From NCBI RefSeq assembly GCF_020782245.1, contig NZ_JAJGNP010000011.1, forward strand, positions 61,815-125,814: DNA of 64,000 bases, in the 5' to 3' direction. The position numbers and the translations under genes were made by a program. Below are positions 28,199 through 40,015 of this stretch, one piece after another (the first letter of the stretch is position 1; every line of letters begins with the position of its first letter). The DNA comes from Sphingobium soli (GTDB lineage: Bacteria; Pseudomonadota; Alphaproteobacteria; Sphingomonadales; Sphingomonadaceae). The notes beneath the pieces are model-generated. The model did not search any database. It had not been told where the DNA came from and saw only the letters and a program-made list of their open reading frames with translations.

Positions 28199-29573
28199 AG
28201 GCCGCGAGCACGCTTTCATGCATCGATTCCGAAATGGTCGGATGCGGGAACACCGTGTGCATCAGTTCCGCCTCGGTCGTTTCCAGCGTCTTGCCGATGG
28301 TGTAGCCCTGGATCATCTCGGTCACTTCCGCGCCGATCATGTGGGCGCCCAGCAATTCGCCGGTCTTGGCGTCGAACACCGTCTTGGTGAAGCCTTCCGC
28401 TTCGCCCAGCGCGATCGCCTTGCCATTGCCGATGAAGGGGAACATGCCGACCTTCACTTCATAACCCGCTTCCTTCGCCTTGGCTTCGGTCAGGCCGACG
28501 CTGGCGATTTGCGGATGGCAATAGGTGCAGCCGGGAATATTACGCGCGTCCATGGCATGGGGGTGTTTGCCCGCAATAGCTTCGGCGGCAATCACGCCCT
28601 CATGGCTCGCCTTGTGCGCCAGCCACGGCGGCGCGGTGATATCGCCGATCGCCCACAGCCCCTCGACATTGGTGCGGCACATCTCGTCGGTCTTGAGGAA
28701 ACCGCGATCGTCCACATCGACGCCCAGTTCCTTAAGGCCGATGTCGGCAGTGTTGGGAACGATGCCGATGGCGACAATCATGTGGCTGAACTCGGCGGCG
28801 CTTTCCTTCCCGGCCTTGTCCTTCAGCTTGGCCGACACGCCCTTGTCCGTCACCTTTATGTCACTGACGCCTGCGCCGGTCATGATGGTCATGCCCTGCT
28901 TTTTGAGCGCCTTTTCCAGGAATGCCGAAACGTCGGCATCCTCGACCGGGACGATGCGGTCCATCATTTCGACGACCGTCACGTCCGCGCCCATGTCGTT
29001 ATAGAAGCTGGCAAACTCGATGCCGATCGCGCCCGATCCGATGACCAGCAGCTTGGTCGGCATTTCGGGCGGGGTCATCGCATGGCGGTAGGTCCAAACC
29101 CGCTTGCCGTCGGCCGGCGTGCCCGGCAGGTCGCGCGCGCGCGCGCCAGTCGCCAGGATGATGTTCTTGGCCGTCAGTTCCTCGGTCTTGCCGTCCTTGG
29201 TTACGGACAGCTTGCCCTTACCCGTCAGCTTGCCATCGCCCATGTGCACGGCGATCTTGTTCTTCTTCATCAGGTGCGTCACGCCCTGATTAAGCTGTTT
29301 GGCCACCCCGCGCGAACGCTTGACGACCGCCGCGATGTCGGCGCTGATCTTTTCCGCCGCCAGACCATAGTCACCGGCATGCTGCATATAGTGGAAGATT
29401 TCCGCCGACCGCAGCAATGCCTTGGTTGGGATGCACCCCCAGTTGAGGCAGATGCCGCCCAGATTTTCGCGCTCCACGATCGCGACTTTCAAGCCCAGCT
29501 GTGCAGCGCGGATCGCGGCGACATAGCCGCCGGGGCCGGAGCCCAGAACGATGAGATCGTAATTCTCAGCCAT
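28176..29573 (-). CDS. lpdA: Dihydrolipoyl dehydrogenase (E3)
   Basis: A 465-residue flavoprotein that reoxidises dihydrolipoamide with NAD+. The FAD motif 'VLGSGPGGYVAAIRAAQLG' opens the protein, the redox-active disulfide is in 'GGICLNWGCIPTKALL', an NAD-binding motif 'LLVIGSGAIGIEFASF' follows, and the C-terminal dimer interface carries the catalytic pair in 'TVFPHPTISESMHE'. It lies in one run with a thioesterase and the E2 gene, so it is most likely the E3 of pyruvate dehydrogenase; it may also serve other 2-oxoacid complexes. Confidence 0.97.
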   Translation of the reverse strand: MAENYDLIVLGSGPGGYVAAIRAAQLGLKVAIVERENLGGICLNWGCIPTKALLRSAEIFHYMQHAGDYGLAAEKISADIAAVVKRSRGVAKQLNQGVTHLMKKNKIAVHMGDGKLTGKGKLSVTKDGKTEELTAKNIILATGARARDLPGTPADGKRVWTYRHAMTPPEMPTKLLVIGSGAIGIEFASFYNDMGADVTVVEMMDRIVPVEDADVSAFLEKALKKQGMTIMTGAGVSDIKVTDKGVSAKLKDKAGKESAAEFSHMIVAIGIVPNTADIGLKELGVDVDDRGFLKTDEMCRTNVEGLWAIGDITAPPWLAHKASHEGVIAAEAIAGKHPHAMDARNIPGCTYCHPQIASVGLTEAKAKEAGYEVKVGMFPFIGNGKAIALGEAEGFTKTVFDAKTGELLGAHMIGAEVTEMIQGYTIGKTLETTEAELMHTVFPHPTISESMHESVLAAYGRALHI

Positions 29574-29585
29574 GATGTCTTCTCT

Positions 29586-29987
29586 CTATTCTGCCGGAAG
29601 CGGCGGCACGGAACGGGGCTGGCGATCTTCGCCGATCGCCACGAAGGTGAAGGTCGCGCGGGTTACGCGGTAACTGCGGTCGTCATGGCGGGTTCGGCGC
29701 CATGCTTCCACGTCAATCTTCATGGACGTGCGCCCAACGGATTTCAGGGTTGCGAAGACCGAAACCTCATCACCCACGACCACCGGCCGCAGGAATGTCA
29801 TCCCTTCCACCGCGATGGTGACGGCGCGTCCATGACTATGGCGCGCCGCGACCGACCCGGCGGCCGAGTCCATCAGGCTCATCAGCCAACCACCGAAAAT
29901 ATCCCCATAGGGATTGGTATCGGCGGGCATGGCAATGATCCGCACAGCCGGACTAGCCTCGGGCGGCTGTTCGTCGGGATGCCCCAT
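29586..29987 (-). CDS. Acyl-CoA thioesterase, hotdog fold (YciA-like)
   Basis: A 133-residue single-hotdog-domain thioesterase. The signature 'NPYGDIFGGWLMSLMDSAAG' contains the catalytic Asp of the YciA/BACH group, and 'FLRPVVVGDEVSV' is the conserved strand after it. It would hydrolyse acyl-CoA to free acid and CoA. Its ATG overlaps the TGA of the upstream E2 gene by one base and lpdA follows 12 bp later, so it is embedded in the pyruvate dehydrogenase operon; a housekeeping role on acetyl- or short acyl-CoA is an inference from this. Confidence 0.9.
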   Translation of the reverse strand: MGHPDEQPPEASPAVRIIAMPADTNPYGDIFGGWLMSLMDSAAGSVAARHSHGRAVTIAVEGMTFLRPVVVGDEVSVFATLKSVGRTSMKIDVEAWRRTRHDDRSYRVTRATFTFVAIGEDRQPRSVPPLPAE

Positions 29988-31309
29988 CAGGCAAGCAGGC
30001 CCATCGGATTTTCGATCAGTTCCTTGAACACCTGCATCAGGCGCGCGCCATCGGCGCCGTCGATGGCGCGGTGATCGAAGCTGCCTGTGGCCGACATCAC
30101 CGTCGCGATCTGAACGGCGTCATCGACGATATAGGGCCGCTTTTCACCCGCGCCGATCGCCATGATCATGGCCTGCGGCGGGTTGATGACCGCCTCGAAC
30201 TGCTTGATGCCGAACATGCCCATGTTGGACAGCGAAGCCGTGCCGCCCTGATATTCCTCTGGCTTCAGCTTCCCGTCCTTGGCGCGTGCCGCCAAATCCT
30301 TCATCGCGGTCGAAATGGCGGCGACGCCCTTGCCGTCCGCCTGCGTGATGATGGGCGTGATCAGGCCGCCGGGGATCGACACCGCGACCGAAATGTCGGC
30401 GCGCTTGAATTGCAGCATCTGGTCGCCGGCAAACTGCACATTGCATTCGGGCACCTGCATCAGCGCGACGCCCAAGGCCTTGATCAGCAGGTCGTTGACC
30501 GACAGTTTCACCTTGCGGCTTTCCAGACCCGCATTCAGCTCCGCGCGCAGCTTGAGCAGCTTGTCGAGCTGGATGTCCACCGTCAGGTAGATGTGCGGCA
30601 CCTGCTGCTTGGATTCGGTCAGGCGGCGCGCGATCGTCTTGCGCATGCCGCTGAGCTTGATGACCTCATGCGGGATGCCGAAGTCCTGCGCAGCGGGCGC
30701 AGCGGGCGCAGCGGCCGGCGCGGCGGCCGCGGTAGTCGGCGCAGCCGTGGCGGACGAAGCGGCGGGCGCAGGCGTATCGCCCGGCTTGGCCGCGTCGATG
30801 TCCGCCTTGATGATACGGCCGTTGGTGCCGCTGCCCTTGACGCTGGCCAGGTCGATGCCCTTCGCTTCGGCCAGGCGGCGCGCCAGCGGGCTCGCCTTGA
30901 TGCGATCGCCCGAAGCGGTTGCTGCGGCAGGTTCCGGCTTTTCGGAAGGCGCCTCGGCCTTAGGCGCCGGGGCATCCTCCGCCGTTTTGGGCGCTTCATC
31001 CGTCGAAGCCACTGCCTTGGGGGCGGGTGCGTCGGATGAACCGCTTGCGGCATCGGCGACATCTTCGCCTTCTTCGGCGATGATCGCGATCACGGTGCCC
31101 ACCTTCACGCCCTCGCTGCCTTCCGACACCAGGATCTTGGCGATGACGCCCTCGTCCACGGCTTCGAACTCCATCGTCGCCTTGTCGGTTTCGATCTCCG
31201 CCAGCAGGTCGCCCGACGACACGCTGTCGCCTTCCTTCACCAGCCACTTGGCCAGCGTGCCTTCCTCCATCGTCGGCGAAAGGGCGGGCATCTGGATTTT
31301 CTTGCTCAT
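29987..31309 (-). CDS. pdhC: Pyruvate dehydrogenase E2, dihydrolipoamide acetyltransferase
   Basis: A 440-residue E2 protein. One lipoyl domain (residues ~1-78) has the lipoylated Lys43 in '[10 protein letters not shown]'; an Ala/Pro-rich swinging linker follows, then a peripheral-subunit binding domain ('[20 protein letters not shown]') and, after a second Ala-rich linker, the catalytic domain with '[14 protein letters not shown]' (H-x3-D-G). It transfers acetyl groups to CoA at the core of the complex. E1 genes are not in this window. The ATG at 31309 is fixed by the lipoyl-domain N-terminus '[14 protein letters not shown]' and by AGAGG upstream; a longer open frame upstream has no homology. 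Confidence 0.95.
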   Translation of the reverse strand: MSKKIQMPALSPTMEEGTLAKWLVKEGDSVSSGDLLAEIETDKATMEFEAVDEGVIAKILVSEGSEGVKVGTVIAIIAEEGEDVADAASGSSDAPAPKAVASTDEAPKTAEDAPAPKAEAPSEKPEPAAATASGDRIKASPLARRLAEAKGIDLASVKGSGTNGRIIKADIDAAKPGDTPAPAASSATAAPTTAAAAPAAAPAAPAAQDFGIPHEVIKLSGMRKTIARRLTESKQQVPHIYLTVDIQLDKLLKLRAELNAGLESRKVKLSVNDLLIKALGVALMQVPECNVQFAGDQMLQFKRADISVAVSIPGGLITPIITQADGKGVAAISTAMKDLAARAKDGKLKPEEYQGGTASLSNMGMFGIKQFEAVINPPQAMIMAIGAGEKRPYIVDDAVQIATVMSATGSFDHRAIDGADGARLMQVFKELIENPMGLLA

Positions 31310-31493
31310 GTGCGGGGCCTCTTCTTCATTATCCGGCGGTCGCCATTTGTGGCCGTGTTTCCACCCATTCGCCGGATCGGTCAAGCAGCGGGTTGCAGAG
31401 CCGGCATTTATCACCCACATTTCACCGGACTGGTTCGTTGAGATCGGATTACCGACCTTTGCGGCCAGAAGTTCAAAGCGGGGCGCTGAAATT

Positions 31494-31949
31494 ATGCGGA
31501 CATATCTGGTTGTTGTGGACGAATCGCCGGAGGCGGAAACCGCCTTGCGCTTCGCCGCCCGACGTGCGGCCAAGACTGGCGGCGCGGTACGCATCCTGGC
31601 GCTGATCCCGCCGGCCGAATTCGTGCAGTGGGGCGGCGTTCAGGCGACGATGGAGGATGAAGCGCTGCAACGCGCCGAAGCGCTGGTGACCAGTGCGGCC
31701 GGCACGCTCAGCGACGAATCCGGCATCCGTCCCAGCATCACCGTGCGTCAGGGCGACGCCGTCGCCGTCGTCCGCAAGACGCTGGAGGAAATGGAGGATG
31801 TCGCCGCCCTGGTCCTGGGCGCTGCGGCCACGGGCAACCCCGGCAAGCTCGTCAGCCATTTCGCTGGCGCCGACGCGGGCAAGCTGCCCTGCCCTATCAT
31901 GGTCATTCCAGGTGGCCTGGATGGTGAGGCGATCGACCGGCTGAGCTAA
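31494..31949 (+). CDS. Universal stress protein (UspA family)
   Basis: A 151-residue single-domain Usp protein with the N-terminal strand '[17 protein letters not shown]' and the C-terminal '[16 protein letters not shown]' and '[10 protein letters not shown]'. The ATP-binding G-x2-G-x9-G-S/T pattern is only partly met, so it may not bind ATP. It is divergent from the pyruvate dehydrogenase E2 gene and converges on rnr. In sphingomonads this gene often stands beside the E2 gene; its role is not known. Confidence 0.85.
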   Translation: MRTYLVVVDESPEAETALRFAARRAAKTGGAVRILALIPPAEFVQWGGVQATMEDEALQRAEALVTSAAGTLSDESGIRPSITVRQGDAVAVVRKTLEEMEDVAALVLGAAATGNPGKLVSHFAGADAGKLPCPIMVIPGGLDGEAIDRLS

Positions 31950-31961
31950 TTCCAAAATCCG

Positions 31962-32030
31962 GTCATTTCGAGCGTGCCGAGAAACGGAAGCGCCGCGCCA
32001 TCGGCATCTCGCCTCCGCTCGAAGCGGGCG
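31962..32030. repeat. Inverted intergenic repeat between convergent genes
   Basis: Left arm TCGAGCGTGCCGAGAAACGG (31967-31986) faces a right arm whose reverse complement reads TCGAGCGGAGGCGAGATGCCG, an imperfect match. It fills the 85-bp gap between the stress-protein stop and the rnr stop and, being palindromic, could end transcription from both sides. Confidence 0.5.
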
Positions 32031-32034
32031 CGAG

Positions 32035-34335
32035 TCAGTTTCGGTGTCTGCCCCGCTTGCCGCCGATATGGCGGATATTGGCGGGGCGTCCCCGCTTGAT
32101 GCCGGGTCGCGTGCGATCCCGCTTCGTTGGCGCGCCGCGCGGCGCGGGACTGTCGGGCAGTTCGAAGCGCAAGGATCCATTGATCGGGTCCGCGTCCGCC
32201 AGCCGCAACTCCAGCCTCTGCCCCACCGTATAGCGGTCGCCGCTCTCTACCCCCTGCAAGGCGCGACCAGCCTCGTCATAAAAGAAATGCTCGGTCCCCA
32301 TGGTCGACACTGGCACCAGCCCGTCGCCGCCCAGCCCTTCCACCGTGGCAAAAAAGCCGAAATTCTGCACGCCGGTGATCCGCGCGGGCATCACCTCGCC
32401 CACATGCGCCGCCAGATAGGCCGCGACATAGCGGTCGATCGTCTCTCGCTCCGCCTCCATCGCGCGCCGCTCATGGCCCGAAATCATTTCGCCCACGCGC
32501 CCCATATTCTCATAATCGTCCTGGCTGAGCGACGAACGATCCGGAACGTCCCTGCCCTTGGGCGCGGGCAGGTCCAACCCATAGGCGCCCACCAGCGCGC
32601 GATGCACCAGCAAATCCGCATAGCGCCGAATGGGCGAGGTGAAATGCGCATAGCTGCCCAGCGCCAGGCCGAAATGCCCCATATTCTGCGGCGCATAATA
32701 GGCCTGCGTCTGGCTGCGCAGGATCATCTCCATGATCTGCGGCTTCTCCTCCGCCTCGCCGATTTTCGCGATCAACTGGTTGAAGGTGGAGGGCTTCACC
32801 ACCTGCCCCAGCGCGAAGCCGATGTCGAAGGTCGCCAGATAATCCTTCAGCGCCACCAGCTTGTCGCGGCTCGGCGGTTCATGCACCCGGTACATAACCG
32901 GCGCCTTCTTCTGTTCCAGCGCCTTGGCCGCCGCGACATTGGCGGCGATCATATAATCCTCGATCAGCATATGCGCGTCGAGCCGCTCGCGCACCGCAAC
33001 GCTCACGATCTTGCCCGCCTCGTCCAGCACCACTCGCCGTTCGGGCAGATCCAGCGCCAGCGGATCGCGCGCCTTGCGCGCCTTTTGCAACAATTCCCAG
33101 CAGGCCCAGAGCGGTTTCAAGGCTGGCTCCAGCAGCGCTCTGTCCTTTGTCCCGTCGATCGCCGCCTGCGCATCCTCATAGGCCAGCACCGCCGCCACCC
33201 GGATCACCGCGCGCGTAAAGCGCCATGCCGTCACCTTGCCCTGCGCATTGATCGTCAGATGGCACGCCATAGCCGCCCGGTCCTCGCCCGCGCGCAGCGA
33301 GCACATATCGGATGACAATTGATGCGGCAGCATCGGCACGACCAGATCGGGGAAATAGACGCTGTTGCCCCGTTTGCGTGCTTCCTTGTCCAGCGCGCTG
33401 CCGGGGCGGACATAATAGCTGACGTCCGCAATCGCCACGATCGCCTTATATCCCCCCGGATTGCCCTCGTCCTCGTCGGGCGCGGCCCAGACTGCATCGT
33501 CATGGTCGCGCGCATCGACCGGGTCGATCGCCACGATCGGAAGGTGCCGCAGATCCTCGCGCTTGTCCTCATGCAGGGGTAGCGCCGCGACGGTCAGCGC
33601 ATCGTCCTCGACCCGGTCGGGAAAGACGTGGGGAATGCCATGTTTGTGAATGGCGATCAGGCTGAAGCTGCGCGGCGCAAAGGGATCGCCCAGAATTTCC
33701 GTCACCCGCGCCGAAATGCGCGGCGGCCGGCCATGCGGCTCGGCCAGCACCAGGTCGCCGGGCCGGGCTTCGCCTGGGTCGCTGATCGGCGTGTCCTTGC
33801 GGATGCGCTTGTCGACGGGGCGCAACCACAGCTTGCCGTCGGCCATCTCCTCGACCACGCCCAGCAATTCCTCGCTCGCTTTCGCCAGCTTCTTCATCGG
33901 GTGCGCGATCCAGCCGCGCCCGGCCTCCTCCGTGCGCGCCAAGATGCGGTCGCCGATGGTGAGCGCCCCGCGTTTACCCCGCTCGACGATACGCAACCGG
34001 GGCGCAGGCTGTCCCTCCGCGTCCCATTTTTCCGGCGTCGCGATCAGGGTCGTGTCGTCCACATCGACGATGCGCAGCACCGTCACCTTGGGCACGCCGC
34101 CCATCTTGTGAAAGGCGCGCGCCGGACCAATGTCGATCAATCCTTCATCGGCCATGTCCTTGAGCAGCGCTTTGAGCGCAATTTTCTCCTGCCCCTTGAG
34201 GCCAAAGGCCTTGGCGATCTCCCGCTTGCCCGCGGGCGTATCGGCTTCGGCGATGAAATCCATCACCTGCTGACGGGTGGGCAGGCCGGCAGGGCGGACC
34301 TTGGCGGGTTTCTTCTGTTTCTGGTTGGAAGCCAT
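32035..34335 (-). CDS. rnr: Ribonuclease R
   Basis: A 766-residue 3'-5' exoribonuclease able to degrade structured RNA. The N-terminal winged helix is 'TRQQVMDFIAEADTPAGKRE'; cold-shock OB folds follow; the RNB catalytic domain has the metal-binding aspartates in 'DPVDARDHDDAVW' and the arginine-rich 'FTSPIRRYADLLVH'; an S1 domain ('MPARITGVQNFGFFATVEGL') and a basic tail ending 'GKRGRHRN' close it. The ATG at 34335 is preferred; 15 further in-frame codons upstream are not conserved. Divergent from the radical SAM gene. Confidence 0.96.
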   Translation of the reverse strand: MASNQKQKKPAKVRPAGLPTRQQVMDFIAEADTPAGKREIAKAFGLKGQEKIALKALLKDMADEGLIDIGPARAFHKMGGVPKVTVLRIVDVDDTTLIATPEKWDAEGQPAPRLRIVERGKRGALTIGDRILARTEEAGRGWIAHPMKKLAKASEELLGVVEEMADGKLWLRPVDKRIRKDTPISDPGEARPGDLVLAEPHGRPPRISARVTEILGDPFAPRSFSLIAIHKHGIPHVFPDRVEDDALTVAALPLHEDKREDLRHLPIVAIDPVDARDHDDAVWAAPDEDEGNPGGYKAIVAIADVSYYVRPGSALDKEARKRGNSVYFPDLVVPMLPHQLSSDMCSLRAGEDRAAMACHLTINAQGKVTAWRFTRAVIRVAAVLAYEDAQAAIDGTKDRALLEPALKPLWACWELLQKARKARDPLALDLPERRVVLDEAGKIVSVAVRERLDAHMLIEDYMIAANVAAAKALEQKKAPVMYRVHEPPSRDKLVALKDYLATFDIGFALGQVVKPSTFNQLIAKIGEAEEKPQIMEMILRSQTQAYYAPQNMGHFGLALGSYAHFTSPIRRYADLLVHRALVGAYGLDLPAPKGRDVPDRSSLSQDDYENMGRVGEMISGHERRAMEAERETIDRYVAAYLAAHVGEVMPARITGVQNFGFFATVEGLGGDGLVPVSTMGTEHFFYDEAGRALQGVESGDRYTVGQRLELRLADADPINGSLRFELPDSPAPRGAPTKRDRTRPGIKRGRPANIRHIGGKRGRHRN

Positions 34336-34396
34336 CTTCCCGCTATAGGGACGCCCGCCCCCGCGCGCCAGTGCCGCCACCGACGCGGGCAGCCGC

Positions 34397-34425
34397 TTGC
34401 GAATGTTCTCTTATTGTTCTACCTT
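34397..34425 (+). promoter_or_regulatory. Promoter with embedded LexA (SOS) box
   Basis: GTTC-N7-GTTC (34405-34419), the exact alphaproteobacterial LexA consensus, fills the 17-bp spacer between TTGCGA (34397-34402, -35-like) and TACCTT (34420-34425, -10-like). The start codon ATG is at 34432, so a transcript from this promoter would begin at or next to the ATG, and no Shine-Dalgarno sequence is visible. Confidence 0.7.
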
Positions 34426-34431
34426 CCCGCC

Positions 34432-35499
34432 ATGGCGATCGAAAAGGGCAGAGGCGCGACATTGAATGGCGAAAGCCGCCGTTTCGCCCTGCCCCAACGT
34501 CAGGCCGATGGCGATTGGCTCGACATGGCGGAGGCGATCGACGGGGCGCAACCGCGCCTGCGTACCCAGGTCGCGGTCGAACATCCCCGCACGATCATCG
34601 CCCGCAACAGCTCGCCCGACATCGCCTTCTCGCAATCGATCAACGCCTATCGCGGCTGCGAACATGGCTGCATCTATTGTTTCGCGCGGCCGACCCATGC
34701 CTATCTCGATCTCTCGCCGGGGCTGGATTTCGAAAGTCGGCTCTTCGCCAAGCCCGATGCCGCCGCCCTGCTGCGCAAGGAATTGGGGAAGCGCGGCTAT
34801 ATCGTCAGCCCCATCGCCATGGGCACCAATACCGATCCCTATCAGCCGATCGAGAAGGATTGGCGCATCACGCGGCAGGTGCTGGAAGTGCTTGCCGAAA
34901 CCCGCCATCCCACCTTCATCACCACCAAGTCCGACCGCATCCTGCAAGACATCGACCTGCTCGCCGATCTGGCGCGCGACAATCTGGTCGCGGTGATGAT
35001 TTCGGTCACGACGCTCGATCCCAGGGTCGCTCGCACGCTGGAGCCGCGCGCGGCCCATCCCGAAAAGCGCCTCGCCGCCATTGCCCGGCTGGCGGAGGCG
35101 GGCGTGCCGGTGTCCGCCAATATGTCGCCAATCATTCCGGCAATCAACGACCATGAAATCGAAAAGGTCGTTGCCCGCGTCGCCGCCGCCGGCGCGCGCG
35201 ACGTCAGCTATATCCTCGTGCGCCTGCCCCACGAAGTCGCCCCCCTCTTCCGCGCGTGGCTGGACGAACATCACCCGGACCGCGCGGGCAAAGTCATGAC
35301 CATCATCCGCGACCTGCGCGGCGGCCGCGACAATGATCCCAATTTCGGCAGCCGGATGAAGGGGCAAGGCGTCTGGGCCGACCTCATCCGCACGCGGTTT
35401 ATCAAGGCCAGGCGCAAGGCAGGACTGGGCAGCGAGAAACTGGCGCTGCGCACCGATCTGTTCCGCCCGCCCGAAGGCGCGCAGATGCGATTGTTCTGA
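34432..35499 (+). CDS. PA0069/Rv2578c-type radical SAM protein (SplB-like)
   Basis: A 355-residue radical SAM enzyme. The [4Fe-4S] motif C-x3-C-x2-C is 'CEHGCIYC', after 'SINAYRGCEH' and before 'FARPTHAY', and later blocks are 'GTNTDPYQPIEKDWRITR' and 'TKSDRILQDIDLL'. These proteins are distant relatives of spore photoproduct lyase, but their reaction has not been established. The C-terminus ends 'LFRPPEGAQMRLF', typical for the family. Control by a perfect LexA box points to a part in the DNA-damage response. Divergent from rnr with 96 bp between starts. Confidence 0.9.
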   Translation: MAIEKGRGATLNGESRRFALPQRQADGDWLDMAEAIDGAQPRLRTQVAVEHPRTIIARNSSPDIAFSQSINAYRGCEHGCIYCFARPTHAYLDLSPGLDFESRLFAKPDAAALLRKELGKRGYIVSPIAMGTNTDPYQPIEKDWRITRQVLEVLAETRHPTFITTKSDRILQDIDLLADLARDNLVAVMISVTTLDPRVARTLEPRAAHPEKRLAAIARLAEAGVPVSANMSPIIPAINDHEIEKVVARVAAAGARDVSYILVRLPHEVAPLFRAWLDEHHPDRAGKVMTIIRDLRGGRDNDPNFGSRMKGQGVWADLIRTRFIKARRKAGLGSEKLALRTDLFRPPEGAQMRLF

Positions 35500-35560
35500 T
35501 GGCAGGCGAGAAAAGCGCCCTGATAGCAAGAAGCAGCTAAACGCCACCTCTTGCCTCATG

Positions 35561-35586
35561 CGCGCGCAGGCGGGGATCCATCTCCC
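35561..35586. repeat. Single arm of the palindromic intergenic repeat
   Basis: CGCGCGCAGGCGGGGATCCA followed by TCTCCC resembles the left arm of the repeat at 23238 (same GCGGGGATCCATCTCC-type end). Only one clear arm is present. The surrounding gap (35500-35701) contains no gene that I can support. Confidence 0.4.
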
Positions 35587-35701
35587 TCTCATGATCCGCG
35601 GGAAAAGGTCAGAGGATGGCTTTCTGGCTGTATGGAAAGGACTAAATTGGGTGGTTTGCGGACCGTCCCCTCCTAAATCGATAACAATGCATACTGCCAT
35701 G

Positions 35702-36058
35702 TCAGTTCACAACCGGCCTTTCAATATTCCAACCTACCTCGGCACAGCGACGCTGTTCACATAAGCCGCTATCAATGATTTTCTGTCGAATAGAACTCTT
35801 TCTTTGCTTCGACACACCCGGTTCAAACTCTACGAAAAGACGGCCACCATTTGGGCGTCTCGCAATTTGTTGAAGATATCGTTCCAGCGTTTCCTCATCG
35901 ATAGGGGCGCTACTCCAAGTGAATGGAGGATTTTTCGGCACTCGCAGTTGATATCCATCTAGAAAACCGGTGCTATTATCAAACGGAAGTTTGATCTCGG
36001 CTGGCTGCTCGCATCCTGCCAACCCGATGATAGCGACTGCAAAGATTGCCTTCCTCAT
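35702..36058 (-). CDS. Hypothetical lipoprotein, lower-GC gene
   Basis: A 118-residue protein I do not recognise. It has a clear lipoprotein signal peptide, 'MRKAIFAVAIIGLAGC', with the lipobox Cys16, so it should be anchored in a membrane facing the periplasm. The mature part is mixed alpha/beta in appearance with 'TGFLDGYQLRVPKNPPF', 'RLFVEFEPGVSKQRKS' and two cysteines near the end ('GLCEQRRCAEVGW') that could form a disulfide. The ATG at 36058 follows AAGAGG. Base composition is visibly more AT-rich than its neighbours and codons such as ATA, TTT and GAA are common, which suggests acquisition by transfer. It lies between a radical SAM gene and a tRNA-like gene. Confidence 0.7.
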   Translation of the reverse strand: MRKAIFAVAIIGLAGCEQPAEIKLPFDNSTGFLDGYQLRVPKNPPFTWSSAPIDEETLERYLQQIARRPNGGRLFVEFEPGVSKQRKSSIRQKIIDSGLCEQRRCAEVGWNIERPVVN

Positions 36059-36135
36059 CAATGCCTCTTGCATGGTTGGAGGTCCGCTTCGATCATATGA
36101 CCTGAAAATCTAATTGTAACAAATTGGCCGATTCT

Positions 36136-36221
36136 TGCCAGCGGCAGGGGATCGAACCCGCACCTTTACCCTCCGGCGAGGATCGCTGTAGCGATACGTC
36201 TACCAATTCCGTCACGCTGGC
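36136..36221 (-). tRNA. tRNA-Leu-like gene with abnormal anticodon arm
   Basis: Read on the minus strand this 86-nt element has a perfect 7-bp acceptor stem (GCCAGCG/CGCTGGC), a normal leucine-type D-arm (ACG-GAATTGGTAGA-CGT), a long variable arm (CCTC-GCCG-GAGG) and a T-arm with TTCGATC. The anticodon arm is 4 nt too short: ATCGC-TACA-GCGAT (36182-36195), a perfect 5-bp stem with a 4-nt loop, so no anticodon can be assigned. The T-loop also seems one base too long (8 nt), and CCA is not encoded, unlike both other tRNA genes here. It is either a tRNA pseudogene or an unusual tRNA-like RNA. Confidence 0.75.
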
Positions 36222-36325
36222 GGTTCCATCTAACGGTAAAAGGGTTGTTGTCGCAATGTCCCGTGTAGAGATGCGCGATAGACATCACCAAGGGCAAAAA
36301 ATGGTCGATGGTTGCCACAAAACCC

Positions 36326-39868
<3,543 letters not shown>

Positions 39869-40015
39869 GGCGGCACCTTAGGCGTCGAGCATGAGTCGGC
39901 GCCAGCCCCCGACGCGCGAAAGCTGTGGACGAAAGGAGGACGACGGGATCGCACATCCGTCCACTTCGCTGTCATGCTTAATCAATCGCCAACTTCTGGC
40001 CGGTAGATTGCCGCC

